Shown: positions 1 to 12,700 of the stretch, piece by piece | How positions within the stretch are numbered: position 1 is the stretch's first letter | Layout of the letters: each line of letters begins with the position of its first letter | Assembly: GCF_041381155.1 (NCBI RefSeq) | Contig: NC_091134.1 | Span: forward strand, 13,456,008-13,520,007 | Source: Argopecten irradians | Taxonomy: Eukaryota; Mollusca; Bivalvia; Pectinida; Pectinidae | Reading direction: 5' to 3' | DNA length: 64,000 bases | Notes under the pieces: generated by a model | What the model was told of the DNA's origin: nothing | The model's database searches: none | Seen by the model: only the letters and a program-made list of their open reading frames with translations | Translations under genes and position numbers: made by a program

Positions 1-1815
1 TTGACGAATGTTCTTCGTTTACTTGATAAAACGATATATTTAGTTATCACATGAAAGATAACATGAAATATGTTAATATTGAATGGTTAACGAATATATA
101 ATTGATTTAGATAAAAACAACAAAGATTTCTATACAGGATCGAGCTTACAATAGGTGTACTCGGGATTTCTTCGATATAGTATAAAACCTAGGCCTGTGT
201 CAAAACTTTTGTTTGATATCCGAAAATATTTGTGTTATAAACATACCATTCCGTAAATTTGTATCAGTGCATACAATACTGCAATGGCAGTCCTTAGCAC
301 AGAAAGTGAACCGTAATGTAATTTAACACTGACAATGTTCCGTTACAATTTTTTTTTTTTTTTAGTTTTTTTTTTTTTTTTTTATATTCCATACAAATAA
401 AGCATTATCTTTAAGGCAGGCGATGAAGACCTCTTTTGTTAACAAATAAAATTGTTAATGCAGGACGAGATTGAGACATATTTATTCAATTCAACACTAT
501 ATATATTGTAGTTGAAAGATTAGCACCGAGATATTTTTCCACAAGAACGGAATGCATTAGTAATTGTACTTTATATGTTGAATACACACGAGAATAAAAT
601 GTGCCTCAAAATTCAAGGATCATATTGACACTACGTGATTGAATAGCGACCAGTTGAGTTAACAAATAATGGCCGAATGAAATATTTGCAATTATTTGTC
701 ACGAGTGTTTGTACAAACTCAGCTAAGGGATAAATTACAGAAAAATACTTATTGTATTGCTGGTAAAGTCTGATACAATATTGTGTTACTTCTGCATCGT
801 TATTATTTTTATTATCAGAATCATTGAATCGAATGCTCTCTGAATCAAGGATGGTTTTCTACTGACAAAGAATAGTTGACACAGAGTTTAAATTTAAAAT
901 TTTTGATAGTTTACCTTAACGTTAACATATGTTATTCTTTAAAAGAGGATATTTTAGCGTGTTCATATTTTCGCAAAGAAAGTTTTCAAAATGTTGGCGA
1001 TGTGATTATTTTCACACTGCGTATTTAAGGTATGAGATAAATAGGCACATGATTTGCACTTTTTAACATGTTCACAGGCTGATATACATGTATATAGGAT
1101 CCTAAATGATGATTTACAGGCTGATATACATGTATATAGGATCCTAAATGATGGTACATTTCATATGAGATTTTATGAAACGCATCTAAAAAAATTATTT
1201 TTGCGAGGCTTGACGGGTTTCATCAAGTATCCTATAAATTGAACACAATTTGAAGATACTATTTTATCACATGACTACAAAAACCTACATTTCGAAGAAT
1301 CTCACGTCAAAACGTATTGAAAAAATCCAGCGATGGCCGCCATTTTGTCCTGTCTTCGAAATCCTGACGTCATTTTATTTTTCTGTCTTTACGTCACAAT
1401 AAGTTTCCAGCCAATGAAAATCGCTCCAGGTCATATTACACTACTGGCATATGCACAAATATTACACAGGCGAAATACCATATATCCGCATTAAAATGTA
1501 AGTATCCTATTGTTGTCCTTCTCTGAATAAATTGACTGTGGTGGGGCAGACAGCGCACTGTTACGTAATAACAGAAACAATAAAGTGACGTCAGGAAAAA
1601 ATACGTGTCGTCAGGACTTCAAGAAAGGCGGGACAAAACGTCTTCCTCCGCTCGATGTGATGCAAATTATCTTCAATTTGTAGCCATATTTAACTCGCCT
1701 TGTCCGAAAGGCTGGTTGGAAGGGTTTATACGATTTTTGGGTTTGAACGATATTAAAAGCTTTTTACATTTTCGGTGATCATAGAAATTGTAGCAACTTC
1801 TGCAAAGACACCTAA
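1..1815. repeat. Segmental duplication, copy 1
   Basis: This stretch is a diverged direct copy of 4939-7018: the same order of blocks recurs, from a run near position 3 (AATGTTCTTCG) to a shared end at GTAGCAACTT..GCAAAG. Copy 1 has extra sequence around 1040-1290; copy 2 has extra blocks around 4970-5080, 6200-6340 and 6367-6680, the last containing a foldback MITE. The copy starts at or before the window edge. No convincing coding region is visible in either copy. Poly-T runs occur at 349-381. Confidence 0.85.
1072..1157. repeat. Tandem duplication, 2 x 42 bp
   Basis: Two nearly identical adjacent units start with ACAGGCTGATATACATG at 1074 and 1116. The repeat is absent from copy 2 of the surrounding segmental duplication, so it arose after or independently of that duplication. 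Confidence 0.9.
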
Positions 1816-2420
1816 GATTTGTTTAGGATGCCCCCCACCCTATCTGTAATATGTTGTGTGTATGAATATCTGCGTATGAGTCTGCAGAATATTCGTTTTG
1901 TGTATCTTTGGAATAGTAAATTTCGATCCTTCCTATAGTGCTAACTCAATGAAGCATACCGATACAGACTCTCTACTCGGTTTCATTACACTGTAAACAG
2001 GTTACCAAGGTGTTGCTGAGCGTTATGCGGATACAGAAACGACCACTTTTATGGACCATGGCTTATCTACAAAAAAAACAGGGGATAGAACTCGCACTCA
2101 CAGAGGCAAGCGCTTAACGCAACATTGAAAGTACATGTAAGGCGGTGTCAAAAGAAACTTTACAATATGGGAATGCAGCGTTGTTTTGAGGAAAAGTTTA
2201 CTATCCCTTTCTTTAGATTTGTCAATATAAGTACAACTGATTATGATTTAATGATCTCTATTGACCAGCTTGGATACACTAGTACATGTATTTTATTGAA
2301 AGAGCATATTGTTAAGAAGAAACTTGAAATTAATTAACATCATATGCATTGTAATACATTTTACAGATACAAACTTCAACAAACCACTGCAAAGTTGGTT
2401 TAAAATAAACAATGATATTA
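1816..2420. repeat. Dispersed repeat R1, copy 1
   Basis: This unclassified interspersed repeat of about 600 bp is shared with 15405-16310 and, as fragments, with 52400-52670 and 54178-54490. Shared landmarks are a run of C near GGATGCCCCCC, TGAGTCTGCAG, a GTGCTA..TCA block, and the right half beginning AAGGCGGTGTCAAAAGAAAC. It has no convincing ORF. It abuts the end of segmental duplication copy 1, so it may mark the breakpoint. Class unknown; it could be a Helitron or a non-autonomous DNA element. Confidence 0.7.
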
Positions 2421-3486
2421 AATATACGGTTGACCTTTGTAATGTTTTGCTTTGCCCGGATGTACAACATAGAAACAATGAAAAAGTATTGAATGGAAGA
2501 TGGTCTTTGTTTGTAAACACACGGGATCAACAAATAACGGATATCACTAACATCAGGTAGAAGTATCTCGCTAAACGAGCATTGTGACGTTTAAAAATTA
2601 CTTTGTTCACTACAAGTAGAATTATACATATCTTCAGGTGCGTGAGTATACAATATCTGCCGAAAGAAAAACATTTTTAATTTGTGTTATAATTGGTATA
2701 CATAACGCGTGAATTTGTATGCATTCGCCGGTTCATAATCATTATGATTATACATATAATTTGCCACGATCTCGAGGAACTATAGAGAACACAATACATA
2801 TATGTATCAGTGAATACTGTTATGAGCAATGTGGGTATTTTGTGAGAATAAAGGCAGTCCCCAGAGAGCTTAGGTCTACATTATTTCTTCAGGAGGAAGT
2901 TTACAGTGTTGCGCCCTACATCTTATCTGGAGATGCGATTTATGAAGTACAGCAATGAAACAACAGGCTACGTGAAGGTGTCCTCAATACCAACGCGTAT
3001 ATTTGTCGTTTTGAAATGAAGATATAACTTTAAACGGAATTGTGTTGATCAGGCGGTGTTACAAACAAATGAAATAATTGATTAACGAGTCTGTTCATTA
3101 TTTAAGACTGTAAAACAAGGAAAACAACGGAAACGTTTCCAAGGATTATATCGGTAATAAACTAACTTAAGCTGATTAGTGATACAGTTTCCTCATAAAA
3201 GATTCCTGATATGTTTTCCTTCTAGCCAAGGAATTCAAACAAGTCTATATGTAAGATATGATTTTAGGATCATCTAAAGGAGGAATGAAATGATACAAAT
3301 AAAGGGAGTAAAAACAAAGCAAGGAGTGGTGTTAGTGTAACCATCGATGTACGGAACATAAGTATTCTCAGCAGAAGGAAGAGTTGAAATGGAAAACCTG
3401 TTAAAATAGTTTTCAACTGAAGTATGAATCGCTAACTAATAAGCGATATAACTTATATTTGTAATACAGCATATATTGATCAAGAA
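2421..3486. other. Unique spacer before the secreted-protein ORF
   Basis: I see no recognisable gene here. A 79-codon open frame at 2719-2958 has no feature that supports translation. The last bases before the 3487 ATG contain TTTGTAATACAG, a plausible splice acceptor, so part of this stretch could hold an upstream noncoding exon. Confidence 0.3.
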
Positions 3487-3975
3487 ATGGCAGTTAAAGC
3501 TAACGTTTTCGGAGTATTAGACTTTTTCATATTGACAGGTTTGACAATTCTCTTTGTGAAAGCACAAGGGCCGTACTCTCTAGGCGACTATTCATTCGAC
3601 TATCCCAGTTACTGTGTATGTTTGAACAGCTCATCTGTGGAAGCAAGTTTTTCCTCGGTGGTGTTTGAACGTCACAATCTGAACGCTAGCAGAGGACGGC
3701 TAGACTACAGTATGTACGCAGTAACCTTCAATATGACAGAGTTAGGACCGTGTGTTTCAGAGTCCCTGGACATACACACAGTACCCTCGCTACAGGAATT
3801 GAATTTCACATTGTATCCGAGACACCGAATCTCGCCATATTACATTCTACAGGTGATGGCAATGACACAGCTCCAGAAACTTAACTACAGTGAGGTCTGT
3901 GTTTCTATCGTGTTGAATAATACAATGACGGATATCTTTCAACCAAACTCGTCAGAATATGTCACGCTTCATTAA
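3487..3975 (+). CDS. Small secreted N-glycosylated protein, family not recognised
   Basis: The ORF is uninterrupted and encodes 162 residues. The N-terminus has a hydrophobic segment at about residues 7-24 ending in KAQG, which reads as a signal peptide cleaved near residue 26. The mature part has seven N-glycosylation sequons (Asn 47, 66, 82, 106, 133, 144, 154), four cysteines (43, 45, 89, 138), no second membrane segment and no GPI-type tail. Density of NxS/T sites is high for a protein this short. I do not recognise a domain. The ATG follows a possible 3' splice site (TTTGTAATACAG) by about 14 bases, so an upstream noncoding or coding exon is possible, and the protein may be a terminal exon of something larger. 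It lies between the two copies of a ~2 kb segmental duplication. No clear AATAAA was found close downstream. Secretion is inferred from sequence only; function is unknown. Confidence 0.55.
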   Translation: MAVKANVFGVLDFFILTGLTILFVKAQGPYSLGDYSFDYPSYCVCLNSSSVEASFSSVVFERHNLNASRGRLDYSMYAVTFNMTELGPCVSESLDIHTVPSLQELNFTLYPRHRISPYYILQVMAMTQLQKLNYSEVCVSIVLNNTMTDIFQPNSSEYVTLH

Positions 3976-4938
3976 GTTTTGATGTGGCTTTGCAATTTTT
4001 TTTCAACATTGCATACTTTCGATGATGCATATTTGATGCTTAAAAGAATAACGTCTACCGAAGGAATGCATAATTTTGTGCAGATGTGCTGTAATAACTT
4101 AAAGTTTTTAATGTGTTCCATTCATAAACTGTGCCTTAATGATAACGGGCTTCAAATTATTATTGTTTTACTGAAATATGTGTCTTTTATGGTTTTCCGT
4201 TTTACCATTGGTCCTCGAAAATACCATGAACAGAACAGTTGGTGAAGTTGTATTTTGATTTTTCGCGAAGATAACACGAAGAGACTTTGAATCTTTGAAT
4301 CCATACAAATTTTAATAAGATTATGCTTATGAAACTTGTTGCATTACTACTTTTACTGTATAACGCTTTCTATTCGTGAGGGTTGATATTTCGCGGTTTT
4401 CGTTACGGGACACATTCACGGAGGTTAAATTTCGCGGTTCATCGATTCTTTGAAGTTTTGTTCTCATGTACGTCGGTTCAGAATTGGCGGATCTCTGAGA
4501 AAATACGATTATATGTATACCGAAAATAATGCCTTGCAAAATTTACCGGCAATACGGCATGATGTAAAATATTAGATTGAGCATGTTAAACTAGGAATCA
4601 TTGTTTAAGAAGTTCCACCGACAGAGCATATACACGATACCCATCATTTTAACAATAACTAATGTATAATAGTGTTTAAATGGGCCAAACTAACACAAAA
4701 ATGTAAATGAAATAAATTGTTTTGCTTTTGGTGCATGACCAATCAGTACTTTATTTCAAATAAGGCATGCCATCAATTATTTTCATTATCTTTATCTTAA
4801 ATATATCTTTAATATAGATTAAAATACCATTCGTCGGCGGTGGAGCATCTTTAAAGATACTGGGGGCTATTTTCAGTGACTTATAACGCATCGTTTATAG
4901 TAAACATATTCGCATACGATTTCATTTATCATTTTAAC
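3976..4938. other. Spacer without recognised gene
   Basis: AT-rich sequence between the secreted-protein ORF and segmental duplication copy 2. Open frames at 3979-4245 (plus) and 4327-4539 (minus) show no domain or signal and are probably chance. The 3' untranslated region of the preceding gene, if it is transcribed, would lie at the left end. Confidence 0.3.
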
Positions 4939-7018
4939 CAATGTTCTTCGTGTATTTGATAAAACGGTAAACGTTCTTGACTCATTATCATACTAGAATA
5001 AAATAAGCGGTGATCATTATGGGTAGGATAATTTCGATCTTCGTGATAATGTCTTGACACAACTTGTTTTACAAATACAGTATATTTAGTTATCACATGA
5101 AAGGTACTATGGAATATGTTAATATTGAATGGCTAACGAATATATTTCTGATTTAGATAAAAAAAAAAGACAAAGATTCCTATACAGGATCGAGCTTACA
5201 ATCGGTATAGTTGGGATTTCTCCGTAATAGTATAAAACCTGTGTCAAAACTTTTGTTTTATATCCAAAAATATTTTTGTTATACACATAACATTCCGTAA
5301 ATTTGTATCGTTGCATACAATAGTGCAATGGCAGTCCTTAGCACAGAAAGTGAATCGTAATGTAATTAAACACTGACAATTCCTTATTACAAAAGTGTTT
5401 TTATTTCTCATGCAAATAAAGTATTGACTTTAAGGCAGGCGAGGAAGACCTCATTTGTTAACAAATAAAATTGTTAATGCAGGACGAGATTGAGACATAT
5501 TTATTCAATTCAACACCTGTATTGTAGTTGCAAGATTAGCACCGAAATATTTTTTTACAAGAGCGGAATGCGTTAGCTATTGTACTTTATATGTTGAATA
5601 CACATGAGAATGAAATGTGCCTCAAAATTCATCATATTGACACTACGTGATTGAATAGCGACCAGTTGAGTTAACAAATAATGGCCGAATGAAATATTTG
5701 CAATTATTTGTCACGAGTGTTTTGTACAAACTCAGCTAAGGGATAAATTACAGAAAAATACTTATTGTATTGCTGGTAAAGTCTTATACAATATTGTGTT
5801 TACATGTCTGCATCGTTATAATTGTATTATCAGAATGCTCTCTGAATCAAGGATGGTTTTCTACTGACAAAGAATAGTTGGCAAAGACTTCAGATTTTGA
5901 TTGTCTACCTTAACGTATACATATGCTGTAAGTGGGGACATTTTAGCGTGTATTTTTATGTTTTAAAACTGATGGCGATGTGATTATTTTCACAATGTGT
6001 ATCTATGATCTTACGTCAAAATGTATTGTGAAAATCCAGCGGAGGCCGCCATTTTGTCCCCTATCGTTCTAGAAATCCTGACGTCACATTTTATTAGTTC
6101 TATCTTGACGTCATAATGAGTTTCCAGCCAAAGAAAATCGCTCCAGGTTATATTACACTAGTGACATATGCAAAAATATTACACATGCAAAATCACTATA
6201 TATCAGGCTGAATAAGTGCGTATTTTAATAATAGCGAATTATGCGAAAATGTTTCCGACGGGTTTAATTTCACCATTACGGTATACATAGTTGATATCAA
6301 AAGCTTCATATTTCTTTACACTTGGCGCATGAATATTTCAGTATCATATTGTTTTCCTTCTCAGATTTAGACATTGTAATGTTTTTATCATATAATTTGC
6401 CTGATATCGAGTGATTTCGCCCATGTAAGGCACCAAAGGCGAATTCAGGATGGTGAGCGCTTTCGAGCGTTAATGGGCGCTCGCTTCCGAACGGAAATAA
6501 AGGGAACCCTGTTTAGGGATGTTTTTTAATCCATATTTATTCTGATAATAGTGTTGGAGCAAGTGCATGAGACCATCATATCGAATGCGCGCAAGAACAC
6601 CCGCTGCCGTTTAAGAAATTTCTTATCGCGCGAGCGCTCGCCATCCTGAACACAACTTGGTATAAAGAGTAGTGCAATGCATTGACTGTAGCGAGCTGAA
6701 AGCTCATTGTTACGTCATAACAGACACAATTAAGTGACTTCAGGATAAAATGACGTGACGTCAGGACTTCAAGAAAGGCGGGACTAAACGTCTCCCTCCG
6801 CTCGATGTGATGCAAATAATCTTCAATTTGTAGCCATTTTTAGCTCACCTTGTCCGAAAGGTAGGTTGGAAGGGAACAAAGTTTGTTTAAATTTTGGCTA
6901 CCTGGGCCTAAGGGTTGGTAAGAAGGGAACAGAGTCTATATAAGTTATGGCTTTGAACGATATTACAACTTTTTAACATTTTCGGTGATCATAGAAGTTG
7001 TAGCAACTTATGCAAAGC
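4939..7018. repeat. Segmental duplication, copy 2
   Basis: Direct-orientation relative of 1-1815, ending at the same GCAAAG junction. Divergence by small substitutions plus several block insertions suggests that the duplication is not recent. It carries a 207-bp foldback MITE (6444-6650) that copy 1 lacks. Near its right end is a TAGCTCACCTTGTCCGAAAGG block; copy 1 has a cognate near 1690 and the repeat at 36420 is related. Confidence 0.85.
6444..6650. mobile_element. Foldback MITE, 207 bp
   Basis: Terminal inverted repeats of 18 bp match at 17 positions: TTCAGGATGGTGAGCGCT at the left and its reverse complement (with one change) ending at 6650. The interior is GC-richer than its surroundings. 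It lies within a block missing from the other copy of the segmental duplication, which supports insertion after duplication. No clear target-site duplication was seen, so the superfamily is not assigned. Confidence 0.6.
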
Positions 7019-7384
7019 ATTTTCCAGTATAGAGAAGAAGGCACGACAATGCAGAAAAAAACGTCCATATCATCTGATCAGACTGAGCTATCTGAATGTC
7101 CTTACGGTGGAGCTCTTAGAAAGAATGTTTGTCCAGCTTGGTTACCACTAGTATATCAGAGATGTTCTGGACAAAACCTGGAGATGTATTCACATCCCTA
7201 TACAGTCAGAGGTCAAATCACCTGTAACAAATCCTCATATGCGTGTTCAAGAATAAGCGTGATAGATATCAAGAGCCTTAAGCTTCTAAGTATGTTTATC
7301 TTTGATATTTTAGTGATAAGCAAGAATTATTTATATTTCGAAATGAAATTATCAATGAATTTTTATTTTAACTTGTCCTCTTAA
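7010..7384 (+). CDS. Hypothetical 124-codon ORF, doubtful
   Basis: An open frame begins just past the end of segmental duplication copy 2. It is preceded by CATTTTCCAG, a credible splice acceptor, so the real feature, if any, would be an exon starting near 7027. The encoded segment has several cysteines and a motif-like stretch around SECPYGGALRKNVCPAW, then becomes hydrophobic and AT-rich at the C-terminus, which looks like intron read-through. I recognise no family. It could be an exon of an unseen gene or chance. Confidence 0.2.
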   Translation: MQSIFQYREEGTTMQKKTSISSDQTELSECPYGGALRKNVCPAWLPLVYQRCSGQNLEMYSHPYTVRGQITCNKSSYACSRISVIDIKSLKLLSMFIFDILVISKNYLYFEMKLSMNFYFNLSS

Positions 7385-7977
7385 CTCTAATAAATAAAAA
7401 CAGTTATTACAATATGTATTACAATGGTTATATCTATGAAAAAAAGAAGAAATGAGTATGATCAAATGTATTGAATGTACTTAATGTAACATGTGTTAAA
7501 ATAACAGGGGGAATTACTCTTATAAATTTGTGCAAATAGACTTACTGCTTACTGGAACTGCTTTTATGTAAGCAGCATGGCTGCTCAGGGAATTCATTTT
7601 GCCTAAATCTGTGAGTATTCATGAATATATTAAAGATAATAAAAGGTAAATATTTTCATGTAAAAACTTTGATGTTTTCTTTGAATTCCCTACATTTCTG
7701 GAATGTACTTCAAATTTTTTTTTTAATTCATTTATTATATTTTGAACTTTGTGGGGAACCACATATATGTTTAGAGATATTGTATTCTAACAATGGGAAT
7801 TCTTACACTTATTAGCTTTGTTAGAGGTAATCTACATGCACTCTTTTATGGCAGACAAAGTCTAGTCCAATAGCCCTTAACAACAAAAAAGAAACAATGA
7901 ACAAAGTGTAAAATAAATACATGTATGTGGTGAGATAAAATTGACTTAAATATGTGTTATATCAGAAACATATCAGA

Positions 7978-8420
7978 GATCATGTCAGCATATCGAACCG
8001 ACTATCACTTCGTCATAGAAACGTCCTTTTTGGGGACGTGGATATGGCGCAGTGGTAGAAAACGCAGTTATGTTTGGCTAGGAGATTGGGTTGCCGTAGA
8101 TCTAGAGGTCGAAGCCCGGACAGTGCACGAGTCAATAAATTGTCATCCTTTGTTAAATTGTGATTCTTTGATATTTCATAATTAAAAAACACAATGTATC
8201 ATATGCACTTTGTGTTGTTGATCCAAAGGTATAATTTGACAATTTCCGCAGTGATCATGTCAGCATATCGAACCGACTATCACTTCGTCATTGAAACGTC
8301 CTTTTTGGGGACTTAGATGTGGCGCAGTGGTAGAATGCGCAGGTATGTATGGCTAGGCGATTGGGTGCCGTAGATCGTGAGTTCGAGGCCCGGACATGGC
8401 ATGAGTCAATAAATTTTATA
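7978..8420 (+). repeat. Tandemly duplicated unit with tRNA-like SINE head
   Basis: A block beginning GATCATGTCAGCATATCG recurs at 7978 and 8253, a period of 275 bp; the second copy is shorter. Each copy contains a pol III-like A box (TGGCGCAGTGG at 8045 and 8321) and, about 55-60 bases on, a B-box-like GAGTTCGAGGCCC (cleaner in the second copy). This is the organisation of a tRNA-derived SINE head rather than a functional tRNA: the intervening region is too long and there is no sound acceptor stem. Confidence 0.5.
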
Positions 8421-8669
8421 AAGTCGTGAAAGTCTACAGCTAGCATCTCAATCCATTTCAAGTTCACTAAATGTGTCATAACTGTGCGAAAATTGATAGA
8501 CAGTTTGATGAATTAAGCTGCAATAATCATTCAAAAGACAAACAAACATGTACACTGTATAATACCTGATATGGCTATGAAATTCTTGTTAATTATGCCT
8601 TATGTATGTTTGAATGGAAATATACCCACAGAAATATATTTACAATTACTGAATAACACTGTAAAATGT

Positions 8670-8763
8670 GACATGGGAAATTGTAGATCACTGAAGCTGT
8701 AATTGTAATTATTCCTGACATGGGAAATTGTAGATCACTGAAGCTGTAATTGTAATTATTCCT
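8670..8763. repeat. Tandem duplication, 2 x 47 bp
   Basis: Two essentially identical adjacent copies begin GACATGGGAAATTGTAGATC at 8670 and 8717. No coding or structural role is apparent. Confidence 0.9.
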
Positions 8764-9784
8764 GGCGGTACTGCAAAAAATCATTTCCAGCTCTTATTTA
8801 TTCTTGTAAAATTAAAAACTGTGCATTACAAGTAATCCAATTCTCAAGATGTTGGTAATGTTTGGTGATGAATAACATATTAAACACTCTTCATGATTTG
8901 TGAGTAAGAAAAATACGGCATTTAAAACTTATTAACCAATTTGTTTGAAACCTTTTTACTTAGCTAACTATAAAACTACATGTCGTTGTTAATAAAATTC
9001 CTAAATCAAAATAATCAATTTCAATTTGCTCTACTTAAATATTCCCCTGTCGGTGAAAGCGGAGTGTAAATCTCCGTCTGTCTATTTGTCCGTCTGTCTG
9101 CTCGGATATTTTCAGATAATAACTTGAGAATGGATTGGTAGAATTTAAGAGAATTTATACAATGGTACATGTAGCTAAGGAGATTCGACAGTGACCTATG
9201 TGAATTATCTTTAATATCTAGCTGTGTTACCTCATACGATACCGATTGACTGACATAACGATACTACCTGTAATACTATAGCCCCCTTTTGTGTCACCGG
9301 CAGGGCACTAGAAATCATCGTCAGAAGTTAAGTTCTAACAGACCCAAACGTTGACGTGTATTGCATCATCAAAATATATTCTTCTTATGGAATATATATA
9401 AAGCGGGCGGTAAGTAACATATTAAATAATAGGTTGATATCATGAAATAATAATAACAAACAAGACCTTATTCATATCGTTAATAATGTATTGATGAATA
9501 AATAGGGAAAAAATGGTTTTAGCACATAGCTTCGAAATAGTTCATTTAAATAAAGTGTGCTCATTCAGTTTAAAAGTATCCATTTCTAGCTAATAGCCAC
9601 AGCATAACTCCACATAGGTATCACATTGTGTAAACAGTAATCAGTATGAATTAGAAGACCAATGGAGATCTGCTTCTAAAATAATTTTGGTTAGTGTTGA
9701 TATCTTAATTATTTCCATCTCTTGATATACAGTGTATATGTTTTTTGCTTTCTGATGTATTCTTCAATGATCGGCGTGTTTGTG
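8764..9784. other. Spacer and likely 3' flank of the PH-domain gene
   Basis: No gene is recognised. A CCGTCTGTC/CGTCTGTCTG-rich block at about 9070-9110 looks like a fragment of a dispersed repeat. The sequence just below 9785 would be the 3' untranslated region of the minus-strand PH-domain gene if exon 5 is as called. Confidence 0.35.
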
Positions 9785-12700
9785 TTAGAATGTTTCCACC
9801 TTGTTCTTTCTGAAACAGGCATACCAGCAACTGGAAATAAAAAAGAAAAATGACGTAAATTGGGGAGTATAATCTTTTTGTATTGTGTGACATTCATTTT
9901 GATAACGCGCACCATTGGCCATGCTAGAACACCCAATGTATGTTACACACCAATGGATGTCAAAAATATGACAACTAATGCGTAAATAATAGTACAATTT
10001 GTGTATGTGGGGGTGGGGGAGGGTGGGATTGGGAGTGGAACAAGAAAAAAGTGAAAAATGCAAAAACAAGGCCTATGCATAGAATCTTTCCTTTGAGTAG
10101 AGGTTTGGGTGATGGTGTCGATTTGCTTATCCACTCACCTTTTTTCCTCAAACTCTTCTATTTCCTCAGGTCGCAGATTCCGGCGCTCATATCTTGGAGT
10201 AGGCAAGGCGCGATCGGATTGTGCACGCTGTAGCGCGTGCAACCACATCCTGAAAAAATATGTGAACACGCTTTTATTCTAAATTAATCTATCCCATTGC
10301 AAACACAAACATATATTCCCTCTCATACTACATTGTACTCGTAATTATGTACTGAGTCTATACCGCTGATCCATATAAGAATACATCAGTTTCCCGTTAG
10401 GTAACATATATTCGAAATGGTTAAAAGAATAAACTGCAATTGCACTTGGAATTGGTATAGATACGAACGATGGCACAACATTTCCATTCTTAAAGGGCCA
10501 CTACCTTTTCGAAACGACTTTTGGTTTTTAAAAAGAGAATGTAAAACAAAATCGATAATGTTGTAGAGTCGCAAACGTTATTAACTTACAGTTAATACTA
10601 CACTTATAAGCAATTCCTAAACAATCTAATTGAAATAAATTAATTATTAATTTTCATAACGCGGATCGTGTTAGTTGATTTTCACTGCGTCAGACGGCAA
10701 AACAGCGAAATGAATCTTCACTGTTAACAAAGATTATACAGGAAAATCTAAAGAAAATTTTATTGTTTGACCTTCTTTGTTTTCCAATAAAACAGTGCCA
10801 GATGACTATATTTGATTTAAAGGCGTAACATTAAACTGATCGTCTGCACAATTATTTATAAGGGCTCAGCCCTTCGTGCCCGAAGGGCATGAAGTGGGAA
10901 GCACTTCTAAGGTAACAGATACATGAAAATATGAGAAAAAAACACAATCTTCAAAATTCAATCCTACACACTGACAGCTTCAGTTTGCGGCCGCCATTTT
11001 TTTCATACATATGGGGAGGTTGTGCGTTGCTCCGGTACTGCTCTCCACAGTAAATATATATTTAACTAATACAAATGCATAACAGGAGTAATTAAACATT
11101 TTCTTTTAAATAATAATAATAACACTTTGAAAATTAAAAGCTATAGAATGCAGTCAATATATCAACCAAGGCGAAGATGAGTAAAAAGGAATCATGACGT
11201 CACATAACGTCAATCAATGGCGCGAAATCATAGGATTCGCATACGCGGCACTCCAGGCCTTGAATGGACACAGAGAAATCCGATTCTTTGAGTTCATTTC
11301 TTTGAGTTTATGCTAGACAATTATTACATCATATACTTCTATAGTTTAAAGTGTGTCCTGTTATTTCTAAATTATGTCTTCTACATGAAATAGAAAATAA
11401 AGTAAAAAAGTAGAGTTTCGCTCTTCCTATGCCGTGCACGATTCATATTAAAACATCTGGCTGCGCCCTTTAAGGCCTTGCCTTCAGTCGTATTATGCTT
11501 TTATAATACATAGACTATAAATACATGTTAAAAGATATATATAGAAATACTTACTTGAAGCTGTCTTTGTCGTGTGCGCAGAACTTCAAAGATCGTTCTC
11601 CCGTGAGTATTATCTCTATAAGGAATTCGGTGTCTACATTATTAGGTGGCAAGAGGTGTCGACACTGGAAAATAATACATAATTATGAATTCTAACTTCA
11701 TACAGTATAAGAACAACAAAAAACTGAAATTTCCATAGCAAAATCGCCACTGCGTAGTTCATATTAATATTAATTGTTATAAAGAATTTGCTATTAGAAT
11801 GTTAATTTAATTCTTCATTTATTTAACGAGGATTACAAACAGCCCGAAGACTACTAGATGTTCTCCTCAACATATATCAAACAAATAATACGTACAATTA
11901 TACAAAAGACATACAAATGAATGTTACAGCGAATGTTTAGCTGTTAAGTTCACTAGATACGCTTGATCATACGAAGTAATTGACTTGGCACTGAACGATA
12001 ACAAAACAAGTTATATAAAAATTGCAATAATATATATAATACAAAGCCATTTGCACTAGCCTAATTAAATTTTCACTAGACTATAGTATAAATAATAATC
12101 AAATTAGCACTAACCTATACATACAAAGTAACCAAATTTGCACTAACCTATAGCATACAAAGCAATCAAAATTGCACTAGCCTGCACTAGCCATAAGCAT
12201 ACAAAGTAACCAAATTTGCACTAACCTAGAGCATACAAAGTAACCAAATTTGCACTAACCTATAGCATATAAAGTAATCAGATTGACACTAACCTAAAGC
12301 ATACAAAGTTATCAAATTTGCACTAGCCTACAGCATACAAAGTAACCAAATTTGCACTATCCTATAGCAGACAAAGTAATCAGATTGACACTAACCTAAA
12401 GCATACAAAGTAACCAAATTTGCACTAGCCTATAGCATACAAAGTAACCAAATTTGCACTAGCCTATAGCATACAAAGTAACCAAATTAGCACTAGCCTA
12501 CAGCATACAAAGTAACCAAATTTGCACTAACCTATAGCATACAAAGTAACCAAATTTGCACTAACCTATAGCATACAAAGTAACCAAATTTGCACTAACC
12601 TATAGCATACAAAGTAACCAAATTTGCACTAACCTATAGCATACAAAGTAATCAGATTGACACTAACCTATAGCATACAAAGTAACCAAATTTGCACTAA

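Noticed and set aside
349-381. Poly-T run as a retroposition tail
   Set aside because: No element body or target duplication adjoins it; copy 2 of the duplication has normal sequence there, so it is a simple expansion.
8040-8400. Pair of functional tRNA genes
   Set aside because: A/B-box spacing is too long and acceptor stems do not pair; they fit SINE heads better.
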